Source of the DNA: Rouxiella sp. WC2420
GTDB taxonomy: Bacteria > Pseudomonadota > Gammaproteobacteria > Enterobacterales > Enterobacteriaceae
NCBI RefSeq assembly: GCF_041200025.1
Contig: NZ_CP165628.1
Coordinates: forward strand, 3,162,001 to 3,226,000
Reading direction: 5' to 3'
Length of the DNA: 64,000 bases
This document shows, piece after piece, positions 8,063 through 15,818 of the stretch; the stretch's first letter is position 1, and every line of letters starts with the position of its first letter. A program made the position numbers and the translations under genes. The notes under the pieces are model-generated. The model did not search any database. It was not told where the DNA came from and worked only from the letters and a program-made list of their open reading frames with translations.

Positions 8063-9591
8063 AATTTCGTCCCCGGCTGTCGGCAGCTCTTAGCGCCGTG
8101 CTGTTGCTGACCAGCGCTGCTTCTGTTTATGCGCAAAGTGCTCACGCAGAAAGTACTCTGCGCATCGGACTGGGCGCTGACCCGGACCAGCTTGACCCGG
8201 CCACTGCCCGCACCTATTACGGTCGCTTTGTCTTTAGCGCGATGTGCGATCGTCTGGTCGACGTCGATCAGCATCTGGCGATCGTTCCCGGCCTCGCTAC
8301 CGACTGGTCATACAGCGCCGACGGCAAAACTCTGAGCATGAATCTGCGTCAGGGCGTGCTGTTCCACGACGGTGAAAAATTTGATGCCAACGCGGTGAAA
8401 TACAACCTTGACCGTTACCTGACGCTGACCGGTTCGCTGCGCAAAAGCGAGATTTCTTCCATTGATTCGGTTGAGGTTACCGGCCCTTACAGCGTGAAAA
8501 TACACCTGAAGAACCCGGATGCCGCACTGCTGATGCAGTTGACCGACCGCGCCGGTGCAATGATGGCCCCAATCGCCACCGCCAAAGGCAACGTGGCGGC
8601 GCATCCTGTGTGCTCCGGCCCTTATGAATTCGTCAGCCGCGTACAGCAGGACCGCATCGTGCTAAAGCGTTTTGACCAGTACTGGAATAAAAGCGCCTAC
8701 CATTTTGACAAGATTATCTTCTTGCCGATCCCTGACGCCTCGGTGCGTTTGGCCAATCTGCAGGCAGGGGATCTGGACGTCACCGAGGGTATTGCCGCCA
8801 CCGACGTAAAAACCGTGAAGGCAGACAGCAAGCTGGCACTGGCGACGGTGACAGGTCTGGGTTACATGGGGTTAACCGTCAATCTGAATAACGGAACCGC
8901 CAACACCACAGGCGCGCTGGCTAAAGAAACCAAGGTTCGCCAGGCACTCTCTTTGGCTATCGACCGTGATGCATTAAATCAGGTGGTGTTCCAGGGCCTG
9001 TTTACCCCAGCCAATCAGCCGTTCTCACCCGTCAGTCCTTACCACGTTGATTTGCCCATTCAGGCACGCAACATTGATAAAGCCAAGGCATTGCTGGCCG
9101 AGGCCGGGGTAAAAACGCCGCTGAATATCGACATGCTGGTGCCGAATAACCCTACCTCCCAGCAGGTGGCGCAGGTGTTACAGGCCATGGTCAGCGAGGC
9201 CGGTATTAACCTCAACTTGCAGATGACTGAATTCGCAACCCTGTTAGACAAACAGCAGCGCGGCGACTATCAACTCAGCATGTCCGGCTGGTCGGGTCGT
9301 CCTGACCCTGATGGCAGCATTTATTCGTTCCTCAACAGCAAAGGCGCGCTTAACGATGGCCGATACAGCAATCCCCAGGTTGATCAATGGCTGCTGAGCG
9401 CGCGCCAGACCAGCGATGTCTCTGCGCGCAAGGCGTTGTACAAAAATATCGTTGAGCAGGAAAACGTCGACTTGCCGATTATTTATCTGTATTTCGAGCC
9501 GCGCATTTTCGGGATGAGCAAAAAAATTGCCGGTTTTACGCCGTATCCTGACGGGCTAATCCGCTTGCAGGGCATGACGCTGACGCAGTAA
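8059..9591 (+). CDS. Peptide/dipeptide-type ABC transporter substrate-binding protein (DppA/OppA/GsiB family, SBP_bac_5)
   Basis: The 510-residue periplasmic protein has a signal peptide (MKFRPRLSAALSAVLLLTSA, cleaved near VYAQSAHA). The SBP_bac_5 landmarks follow: RIGLGADPDQLDPATA, the FHDGEKFDANAVKYNLDR segment and the VRQALSLAIDRDAL motif. Family ligands include di- and oligopeptides, glutathione, nickel chelates and opines. In this operon the next enzymes are a gamma-glutamyltransferase-like protein and a DapA-like lyase, which fits a gamma-glutamyl or other amide-linked compound. That is inference only. The gene is 27 bp before the first permease. Confidence 0.92.
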   Translation: MKFRPRLSAALSAVLLLTSAASVYAQSAHAESTLRIGLGADPDQLDPATARTYYGRFVFSAMCDRLVDVDQHLAIVPGLATDWSYSADGKTLSMNLRQGVLFHDGEKFDANAVKYNLDRYLTLTGSLRKSEISSIDSVEVTGPYSVKIHLKNPDAALLMQLTDRAGAMMAPIATAKGNVAAHPVCSGPYEFVSRVQQDRIVLKRFDQYWNKSAYHFDKIIFLPIPDASVRLANLQAGDLDVTEGIAATDVKTVKADSKLALATVTGLGYMGLTVNLNNGTANTTGALAKETKVRQALSLAIDRDALNQVVFQGLFTPANQPFSPVSPYHVDLPIQARNIDKAKALLAEAGVKTPLNIDMLVPNNPTSQQVAQVLQAMVSEAGINLNLQMTEFATLLDKQQRGDYQLSMSGWSGRPDPDGSIYSFLNSKGALNDGRYSNPQVDQWLLSARQTSDVSARKALYKNIVEQENVDLPIIYLYFEPRIFGMSKKIAGFTPYPDGLIRLQGMTLTQ

Positions 9592-9618
9592 TTCGTTAAA
9601 CAGCAACAGGGGATTCTT

Positions 9619-10563
9619 ATGCTGGAGTTGATTTGCAAACGTCTGATATCCGCCGTGCCGACGCTGTTTTTGGTCACGCTGATGGTGTTTTCGCTGCAAA
9701 AATTGCTGCCGGGCGACCCTATCACTGCAATGGCGGGCGAAGAGCGCGATCCGGCGGTGATCGCGCAGCTGCGGGCGGAATATCACCTCGACGATCCGAT
9801 CCCGAGTCAGTATTTCCACTGGGTCGGCAACGCGCTGCACGGCGATTTTGGTATCTCGCTGCGCACTCAGGAACCGGTGCTGCAACTGATCGCCAGCAAA
9901 TTGCCGGTTACGCTGGAGCTTTCACTGTGGGCGATGTTGATCGCGCTGATTATCGGCATCGGCATGGGTATCACGGCGGCGGTAAATAAAGGTACCTGGA
10001 TTGATAACGGGGCCAACTTTGTTGCGCTGTCCGGCATTTCGGTCCCGCATTTCTGGCTCGGCGTGTTGTTGATCATGTTTTTCTCGGTGAAATTGCAGTG
10101 GTTACCGGCCTCAGGTTACGTGCCGTTTTCCGAGGATCCGCTGCAAAATCTGCGTACCATGATTTTGCCGGCGGCGGTGCTTGGCACGGGTCTTTCTGCA
10201 ACGCTGATGCGCCACACGCGAGCGGCAATGATTGCAGTAATGAAAACCGACTACATTCGTACCGCACGCGCCAAGGGTCTGCTGCGCAAGAAAGTGATCT
10301 TCAAACACGCACTGCGCAATGCGCTGGTACCGATTATTACTCTGACAACCCTGCTGTTCGGCGAACTGCTGGGCGGAGCGGTGTTGTGCGAACAGGTGTT
10401 CACCCTCCCCGGCTTTGGCAAGATGATTGTCGATTCAGTGTTCAACCGAGATTATGCGGTGGTTCAGGGCGTGGTAATGGTGGTCGCGGTGGGTTTTCTA
10501 GTGATGAACCTGCTGGCCGACGTGCTTTATGTGCTGGTCAATCCACGGATGCGAAGGGGATAA
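9619..10563 (+). CDS. Peptide-type ABC transporter permease (DppB/GsiC)
   Basis: A 314-residue inner-membrane permease. It has an N-terminal TM segment (LFLVTLMVFSLQKLLPGDPI) with the family motif LPGDP, then a periplasmic region and five more hydrophobic segments. The cytoplasmic EAA-like loop reads YIRTARAKGLLRKKVIFKHALRNAL, where it couples to the ATPases. GGGGATTCTT precedes the ATG as a ribosome-binding site. It ends one base before the DppC-type gene start and forms the heterodimeric channel with it. Confidence 0.93.
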   Translation: MLELICKRLISAVPTLFLVTLMVFSLQKLLPGDPITAMAGEERDPAVIAQLRAEYHLDDPIPSQYFHWVGNALHGDFGISLRTQEPVLQLIASKLPVTLELSLWAMLIALIIGIGMGITAAVNKGTWIDNGANFVALSGISVPHFWLGVLLIMFFSVKLQWLPASGYVPFSEDPLQNLRTMILPAAVLGTGLSATLMRHTRAAMIAVMKTDYIRTARAKGLLRKKVIFKHALRNALVPIITLTTLLFGELLGGAVLCEQVFTLPGFGKMIVDSVFNRDYAVVQGVVMVVAVGFLVMNLLADVLYVLVNPRMRRG

Positions 10564-10564
10564 C

Positions 10565-11440
10565 ATGAGCCAAGTCATTTTCTCGACTACACAGTCAGTT
10601 AGCGCAAAACGGCCCAATCGCGTGCTTGGCAAATTTTTGTCAAACAAAAGCGCGGTGATTGGCGCAGCGATTGTGATAATTTTTGCTTTGCTCGCCCTAT
10701 TTGCGCCGTGGATTTCACCGTTTGATCCGATCAGGGCTGACTTTATGGCGGTGCGCAAAGCACCTTCCGCGCTGCACTGGCTGGGCACCGACGAATTGGG
10801 CCGCGACATTCTCTCGCGGCTGTTTTGGGGGGCGCGCACCTCGCTGATGGCGGGCTGTGTTTCAGTGGTTATTGCTATCGCCATCGGCGTGCCGCTGGGC
10901 CTGCTGGCCGGCTACTGGCAAGGATGGATCGACAGCGTTATTTCAAGAATCATCGAGGCCATGCTTTCTTGCCCATTCCTGGTGCTGGCCATTGCGCTGG
11001 GTGCGTTTCTCGGCCCAAGTATTGGTAACGCGATGATCGCCATCGGGCTGTCTGCAATGCCGATTTTTGCCCGCCTGACCCGCGCGCAGGTGATGAACAT
11101 CCGCAATGAAGAATATATAGAAGGCGCAAGGGCTATCGGCTTGCCCGACCGCTGGATAATCGTCAAATATGTCTTACCCAACGTGATGTCCCCGATTGTG
11201 GTTCAAGCGACGCTGGCCATTGCCTCGGCGATTATTACCGAGGCCAGCCTGTCGTTTCTGGGATTGGGACAACAGCCCCCTTACGCCTCGTGGGGTGCGA
11301 TGCTGAACACCGCGCGCAGCTTTCTGGGGCAGTCGCCGTGGATGTCACTGTTTCCCGGTCTGGCGATATTTCTCGCCGTACAAGGGTTTAATTTATTGGG
11401 CGATGGCTTGCGCGATGCGCTTGATCCGCGAGCGGATTAA
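10565..11440 (+). CDS. Peptide-type ABC transporter permease (DppC/GsiD)
   Basis: The start is the ATG at 10565, with AAGGGG just upstream; the open frame runs back to 10529 inside dppB but has no ribosome site. The 291-residue protein has the N-terminal oppC_N segment (FALLALFAPWISPFDPI), the LGTDELGRDILSRL motif, and the EAA loop EEYIEGARAIGLPDRWIIVKYVLPN. It ends with FLGLGQQPPYASWGAMLN and the GDGLRDALDPR tail, all standard for DppC-type permeases. It is the last transporter gene; the GGT-like gene follows after 66 bp. Confidence 0.93.
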   Translation: MSQVIFSTTQSVSAKRPNRVLGKFLSNKSAVIGAAIVIIFALLALFAPWISPFDPIRADFMAVRKAPSALHWLGTDELGRDILSRLFWGARTSLMAGCVSVVIAIAIGVPLGLLAGYWQGWIDSVISRIIEAMLSCPFLVLAIALGAFLGPSIGNAMIAIGLSAMPIFARLTRAQVMNIRNEEYIEGARAIGLPDRWIIVKYVLPNVMSPIVVQATLAIASAIITEASLSFLGLGQQPPYASWGAMLNTARSFLGQSPWMSLFPGLAIFLAVQGFNLLGDGLRDALDPRAD

Positions 11441-11506
11441 TCTCTGGCAGCCCGCGCCTGACCGTGAATATCACCTTAAAACAGGCTCTCTTTTACAGGA
11501 GTAACT

Positions 11507-13108
11507 ATGTCTCAGTCTTATGATTTTAACGTCGGCTATCCGACACTGCGCCCAAGCATGATGGGCGCCAATGCCGTCTGTGCCTCACAGCCTTTGGCGG
11601 CACAGGCAGGAATGCGCATGCTGATGCTGGGCGGTAACGCGGTGGATGCCGCCGTGGCAACCGCGATGGCACTGACCGTGGTTGAACCCAGCGGTAATGG
11701 CGTTGGCAGTGATGCCTTTGCCATTGTCTGGGATGGTAAAAAAGCCCATGCATTGAACGCCTCGGGGCGCTCACCGGCGGCCTGGAATGCAGAATATTTT
11801 GCCGGAAAATCAGCCATGCCAATGTACGGATGGGATTCGGTCTCAGTGCCGGGCGCAGTTTCCGCCTGGGTTGAATTGGCGAAAAAATTCGGTAGCCTGC
11901 CGCTGACTACGCTGGCGCAACCCGCTATCGACTACGCGCGCAATGGCTTTCCGGTATCGCCGCTGATTGGCCGCCTGTGGAAAATCGCGGTGAAAAAACT
12001 CAGCGATCAACCGGGCTTTAAAGAGTGCTTTGCGCCAAACGGCGTAGCCCCCCAAATTGGTGAAATCTTCCGTAACCCAGCGCTGGCCGACACATTGGAG
12101 CTGATTGCCAAAACCAGTGGCGAAGCGTTTTATCGCGGCGAACTAGCGGAGAAAATCATCGCCCACAGTCAATCCTGTGGCGGTGCCATGACGCTGGACG
12201 ATTTGGCTAACCATCAGGTTGATTGGGTGGAAACCATGACCCAGTCGTTCGCCGGTGGAACGGTGCATGAATTGCCACCCAACGGTCAGGGGATCGCCAC
12301 GCTGATTGCGCTGGGAATTCTGGAGAAGCTGGATATTGGCTCGCAGCCGGTAGATTCAGTGCAGACTATCCATTTATCGATTGAAGCGATGAAACTGGCG
12401 CTGGCCGATCTCGACCAGCATATTGCTGACGTCGATCATATGCATTTCAGCCCCGAACATTTGCTGAGCGACGAATATCTGCAACAGCGCGCCGACCTGA
12501 TTGACCCCAAACGTGCCAGCGATGTGACTTACGGCTCACCAAAACCAGGCGGCACCGTGTATCTCACTACCGCCGATGCCAGCGGCATGATGGTGTCATT
12601 TATTCAGTCAAATTATATGGGCTTCGGTTCGGGCGTGGTAGTTCCAGGCACTGGGATTAGCATGCAGAATCGCGGCTGCGGCTTTGTGCTGGACCCGACG
12701 CACGCCAACTGTGTTGCGCCGAACAAACGCCCGCTGCATACCATTATTCCGGCGTTTGCAACTGACGGCGAAGGCAAGCCACTGATGTCGTTTGGCCTGA
12801 TGGGCGGCCCGATGCAGGCTCAGGGACACTTACAGCTGGCGGTACGCGTTATGCTTTATGGGCAGAATCCGCAGGCCGCAATCGATGCGCCGCGCTGGAG
12901 GGTGACTGAGGGCCGTCAGGTGGCCATTGAATCAACGCTGGACACCAACACCCTCGCTGCGCTGCGTGCCATGGGGCATGAGCTGATAGTAGAAGACCCG
13001 TTACAGGGTCACAACTTCGGCGGCGCACAGGTTATCGTTCGTCATCCACAGGGCCACTACCTCGCCGGGACCGAATCGCGTAAAGATGGCCAGGCGCTGG
13101 TGATGTAA
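11507..13108 (+). CDS. Gamma-glutamyltransferase-family (Ntn) hydrolase, apparently cytoplasmic
   Basis: A 533-residue member of the gamma-glutamyltranspeptidase family. The N-terminal half carries GGNAVDAAVATAMALTVVEP and the GVGSDAF element. The autoprocessing region reads KPGGTVYLTT: aligned to the E. coli TTHYSVVD block, Thr350 is the expected nucleophile and new N-terminus of the small subunit. There is no signal peptide, unlike periplasmic E. coli Ggt, so it should act after uptake. Family members hydrolyse gamma-glutamyl amides, cephalosporin side chains, or 5-oxoproline-like substrates. Its place right after a peptide-type importer suggests it cleaves the imported compound. Two hairpins lie downstream. 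Family is certain, substrate unknown. Confidence 0.88.
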   Translation: MSQSYDFNVGYPTLRPSMMGANAVCASQPLAAQAGMRMLMLGGNAVDAAVATAMALTVVEPSGNGVGSDAFAIVWDGKKAHALNASGRSPAAWNAEYFAGKSAMPMYGWDSVSVPGAVSAWVELAKKFGSLPLTTLAQPAIDYARNGFPVSPLIGRLWKIAVKKLSDQPGFKECFAPNGVAPQIGEIFRNPALADTLELIAKTSGEAFYRGELAEKIIAHSQSCGGAMTLDDLANHQVDWVETMTQSFAGGTVHELPPNGQGIATLIALGILEKLDIGSQPVDSVQTIHLSIEAMKLALADLDQHIADVDHMHFSPEHLLSDEYLQQRADLIDPKRASDVTYGSPKPGGTVYLTTADASGMMVSFIQSNYMGFGSGVVVPGTGISMQNRGCGFVLDPTHANCVAPNKRPLHTIIPAFATDGEGKPLMSFGLMGGPMQAQGHLQLAVRVMLYGQNPQAAIDAPRWRVTEGRQVAIESTLDTNTLAALRAMGHELIVEDPLQGHNFGGAQVIVRHPQGHYLAGTESRKDGQALVM

Positions 13109-13157
13109 AGCAATCTCTTTTTATCACCTTTGACCGAGGATAAAATGCCCTAAGATG

Positions 13158-13192
13158 TGACAGCGCTTCAACTTTTCCAGTTAAGGCGCTGT
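13158..13192 (+). terminator. First of two hairpins after the GGT-like gene
   Basis: Stem ACAGCGCTT (13160-13168) against AAGGCGCTGT (13183-13192) with one bulged G, followed by AATTTTCT. The U tract is weak, so it may be a partial terminator or an element of a leader together with the next hairpin. Confidence 0.45.
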
Positions 13193-13220
13193 AATTTTCT
13201 CCGCGCTCTATAAAAAAATG

Positions 13221-13257
13221 AAACATCGTTCTATAAATGAACGATGTTCTTTTTTTT
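13221..13257 (+). terminator. Rho-independent terminator directly before the DapA-like gene
   Basis: Perfect 9-bp stem ACATCGTTC / GAACGATGT (13223-13231 and 13239-13247) with a 7-nt loop, then TC and a run of eight T. Only about 18 bases separate the end of the T run from the DapA-like ATG, and the ribosome site lies in them. Transcription of that gene must therefore read through this structure. Confidence 0.75.
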
Positions 13258-13275
13258 ATTATCCAGGAGAAGCTC

Positions 13276-14181
13276 ATGACCACTCCCCAGTTTCACGGCG
13301 TGATCCCGCCGGTCCCCACTTTGCTTGACGCTCACCAACAGCTCGACAGGCAGGGCATGAAAAACCTGATTGATTTCACTGTTGCCGGTGGCGTCAATGG
13401 GTTGTTCTTTCTTGGCAGCGCCGGGGAATTCGCGCACATGTCCGAGGCTCTGCGCCACGAGGTAGCGACCTTCTGCACCCAGTATGTTGATAAACGCGTG
13501 CCCGTGCTGATTGGTGCTGCACATCCGGGCACTGAAGCGACGCTGAGCTTTGCCCGCCATGCCAAGAGTGTCGGCGCGGACGGTGTGGTGGTGGTCAATC
13601 CTTACTACAATCCGCTGGCCGAAGAAAATATCTATCTGCATTACAGCTATCTGGCTGAAAACCTTGACCTGCCGATTGTCATTTACAACTTTCCGGCTCT
13701 GACCGGGCAGTCGATCCCGGTTTCGGTCATCACCCGCCTGGCGCAAAAATATCGCAACATTGTTGGGCTGAAAGACACCGTCGATAGCCTGAATCATATT
13801 CGTGAGACCCTCCAGGCAGTCAAGCCACTGCGTCCTGATTTTGCGGTGTTTGCCGGTTACGATGAATATCTTTTTGGCACGCTGATTCTCGGGGGTGCAG
13901 GCTCTATCCCCGCCAGCGCCAATTTTGCTCCGCAGCTGACCTGCGGTATTTATCAGGCATGGCAGGATAAAGATTTTGCCAAAGCGGTTCAGTTGCAGCA
14001 GCAACTTTCCTGGCTGCCGCCGCTGTATGCACTCGATACCCCGTTTTATAACGTGATTAAACATGCGATTAAGCTGGTCGGCGTTGACGTGCAGGTCCAC
14101 TCTTTGCGCCCCGCCCAGCCGCTGAGCGAAGCGAAAAAAGAACACGTCAAAGCCATTTTGCAGCAGGCCAATCTGCTGTAG
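13276..14181 (+). CDS. Dihydrodipicolinate synthase/N-acetylneuraminate lyase (DapA/NanA) superfamily aldolase
   Basis: From the ATG at 13276 (CAGGAGA seven bases upstream) the protein has 301 residues. It shows the class I aldolase landmarks: GSAGEF at 48-53 (the carboxylate-binding GxxGE loop), Tyr137 in VIYNFPALTG, and the Schiff-base lysine Lys166 in IVGLKDTVDS. Housekeeping DapA is usually slightly shorter and has GTTGE. This sequence is closer to the catabolic lyases and dehydratases that process 2-keto acids and sugar acids. As last gene of the transporter-GGT cluster it may split or condense a keto acid produced downstream. It could be expressed by regulated read-through of the preceding terminator. 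Confidence 0.85.
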   Translation: MTTPQFHGVIPPVPTLLDAHQQLDRQGMKNLIDFTVAGGVNGLFFLGSAGEFAHMSEALRHEVATFCTQYVDKRVPVLIGAAHPGTEATLSFARHAKSVGADGVVVVNPYYNPLAEENIYLHYSYLAENLDLPIVIYNFPALTGQSIPVSVITRLAQKYRNIVGLKDTVDSLNHIRETLQAVKPLRPDFAVFAGYDEYLFGTLILGGAGSIPASANFAPQLTCGIYQAWQDKDFAKAVQLQQQLSWLPPLYALDTPFYNVIKHAIKLVGVDVQVHSLRPAQPLSEAKKEHVKAILQQANLL

Positions 14182-14271
14182 CGAGTAAAGCCATGCGTAG
14201 GCGGCACCTCACTTACGCTGGCTGCCCGAACTGCATAATTATCCAGCAATCAATTAGCTATCGATGCCAAT

Positions 14272-14291
14272 ACAAATAGAAATCATTATTA
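14272..14291. promoter_or_regulatory. Fur box candidate upstream of fhuF
   Basis: TAGAAATCATTATTA at 14277-14291 matches 10 of the 14 fixed bases of the 7-1-7 Fur consensus TGATAATnATTATCA. The same site matches 12 of 19 in the classical 19-mer. It lies 65 bp before the fhuF start codon, a sensible place for iron-dependent repression. Confidence 0.5.
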
Positions 14292-14356
14292 TTTCTGTTG
14301 AGATTTAGATACTCTGAATTATCTTTACCGTTTTGGCTGACTCAACACTTTGAATT

Positions 14357-15112
14357 ATGCAGATACTCTTCGATAGCTTCCGCGATGGCCCCCTGCCTTG
14401 GGTTGCCGACCAGTTCAAGTTTATGACTTCTGATGTGTCCGATGCGCTGCCGCTTAGTCTGCTGACCACTGAGGCCGGATGTGCCAGCCTGTTGGACCGC
14501 TATTTAACTGCGCATGCGCAAGAAGTCCGCCAAATCGACCAACGCCGCGCCCGCATCTCAATGTGGTCCCAATGGTATTTCGCCAATGTTCTGCCAAGCT
14601 GGGTAATTATCTCTCTGACCCATAACTGGCAGTTGCCCATCCGCCCTGACCAGCTTTATCTGAGTTTGCAGGAAGAGGGTCTGCCAAATCAGATTTACCT
14701 GCAGAGCGAAGGCGAGGCGTTTGTTGCCCATGATGACGCGCCATTTTATCGTTTTGATGAGATGATTGAGCAACACTTACGTCCGGTTTGTCAGGCGCTG
14801 GCGGCAGTGTCCGACCTCAAGCCAGGTATTTATTGGGGCAATGCGGCGGTTCGCGTCAACTGGGGCATTCAGCAGGCTGAGTTGCTGAATATCGATACCC
14901 GTGAAGGCAAAGCGCTAATTGACGCACGCGAACTGTCGGCAGGCAGGAAAAATCCGCTGTTCCAGCCGCTGCGCCCGGAAAATCCCTGCGATCCGGCCAG
15001 TACGCTTTATCGCCGTCAATGCTGCCTGCGTTACGACTTGCCCGACGTCGCCATGTGCCCTTCCTGCCCGCTGTTGCTGGCAGAAAAACGTCGCCGAATT
15101 CCCACCCGATGA
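14357..15112 (+). CDS. fhuF: Ferric-siderophore iron reductase FhuF-like
   Basis: The 251-residue protein matches FhuF in layout: a central MWSQWYFANVLPSW segment, a GNAAVRVNW motif, and the C-terminal CC-x10-C-x2-C motif (QCCLRYDLPDVAMCPSC). That motif in FhuF ligates an unusual [2Fe-2S] cluster. FhuF reduces iron in hydroxamate siderophores such as ferrioxamine and coprogen in the cytoplasm to release Fe2+. No siderophore receptor or transporter is adjacent, so it stands alone. A Fur-like site precedes it. The ribosome site before this ATG is poor, so the exact start is less sure. Confidence 0.85.
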   Translation: MQILFDSFRDGPLPWVADQFKFMTSDVSDALPLSLLTTEAGCASLLDRYLTAHAQEVRQIDQRRARISMWSQWYFANVLPSWVIISLTHNWQLPIRPDQLYLSLQEEGLPNQIYLQSEGEAFVAHDDAPFYRFDEMIEQHLRPVCQALAAVSDLKPGIYWGNAAVRVNWGIQQAELLNIDTREGKALIDARELSAGRKNPLFQPLRPENPCDPASTLYRRQCCLRYDLPDVAMCPSCPLLLAEKRRRIPTR

Positions 15113-15232
15113 ACTATTGGCACACAATTTATCGACACTTTTTTACTGTTTGGCTTAACTTAGTTGAAAAAATGATTGGATCTTAGCGGCAGAAAAATAT
15201 AGTAATTAGGTTATATAAACAGCTAGGGGATA

Positions 15233-15613
15233 ATGAATATGTCTAAACAACAGCCCGACGATCGAACTGCCTGGTATTCATCCTCAGCGCTGAAAACCAA
15301 TCTGAACGACCTTAACTCATTGGCTACCGGAGTTTTAAACACCCTGTCGCAGCCGGTGAATCAGGTTTGGAACCACATTCTTGGCAAGCAAGAGCCGCTT
15401 CGAGCCAAGATTGTTCATCGCTACGCGGTGCCTTCATCGCGCACTATCAGCGTGGCAGAGGGTTTTTTCGGATTTATTCCCATCGAGTCTTACGAGAATG
15501 AAAAATACATTCTTGAAGTTGCCTACGGTGATCAACAGTATCAGGTAGAAGTGCCACGCGCTTACTATCAGAAAAGCAATATCGGCGACGGTATCGATAT
15601 TCATACCCTCTAG
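15233..15613 (+). CDS. Small protein of unknown function
   Basis: A 126-residue soluble protein without signal peptide or membrane segment, preceded by CTAGGGGATA. The ATG at 15233 is four bases from the G-run; the in-frame ATG at 15239 has better spacing and may be used. The first half is polar and rich in Ser/Asn/Leu (ALKTNLNDLNSLATGVLNTL). The second half looks like a small beta domain (EKYILEVAYGDQQYQVEVPRAYY). I do not recognise the family. Codon use resembles the neighbours. It stands alone between fhuF and a transporter and is probably monocistronic. Confidence 0.65.
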   Translation: MNMSKQQPDDRTAWYSSSALKTNLNDLNSLATGVLNTLSQPVNQVWNHILGKQEPLRAKIVHRYAVPSSRTISVAEGFFGFIPIESYENEKYILEVAYGDQQYQVEVPRAYYQKSNIGDGIDIHTL

Positions 15614-15818
15614 ATAATTAGCGGTGATTCGGTACGCCAGGGATCGGCGATTCACCTCCCGCCACCATTGTTCGCATTTGCGCAACTCTCGCTTTATCTC
15701 CTCATCATTTGTATTTCGCCAAATCCGCTCACGTCTCTGTCAATACAATGAATTTTATTGACATTATTTCCCTATCGGCTTAAAAATTAATCACTTACGC
15801 AAGTGTATTAATAATAAA

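Noticed and set aside
13231-14145. 304-codon open frame antisense to the DapA-like gene
   Set aside because: The + strand frame has a clear aldolase with catalytic Tyr and Lys; the antisense product has no domain and begins inside a terminator.
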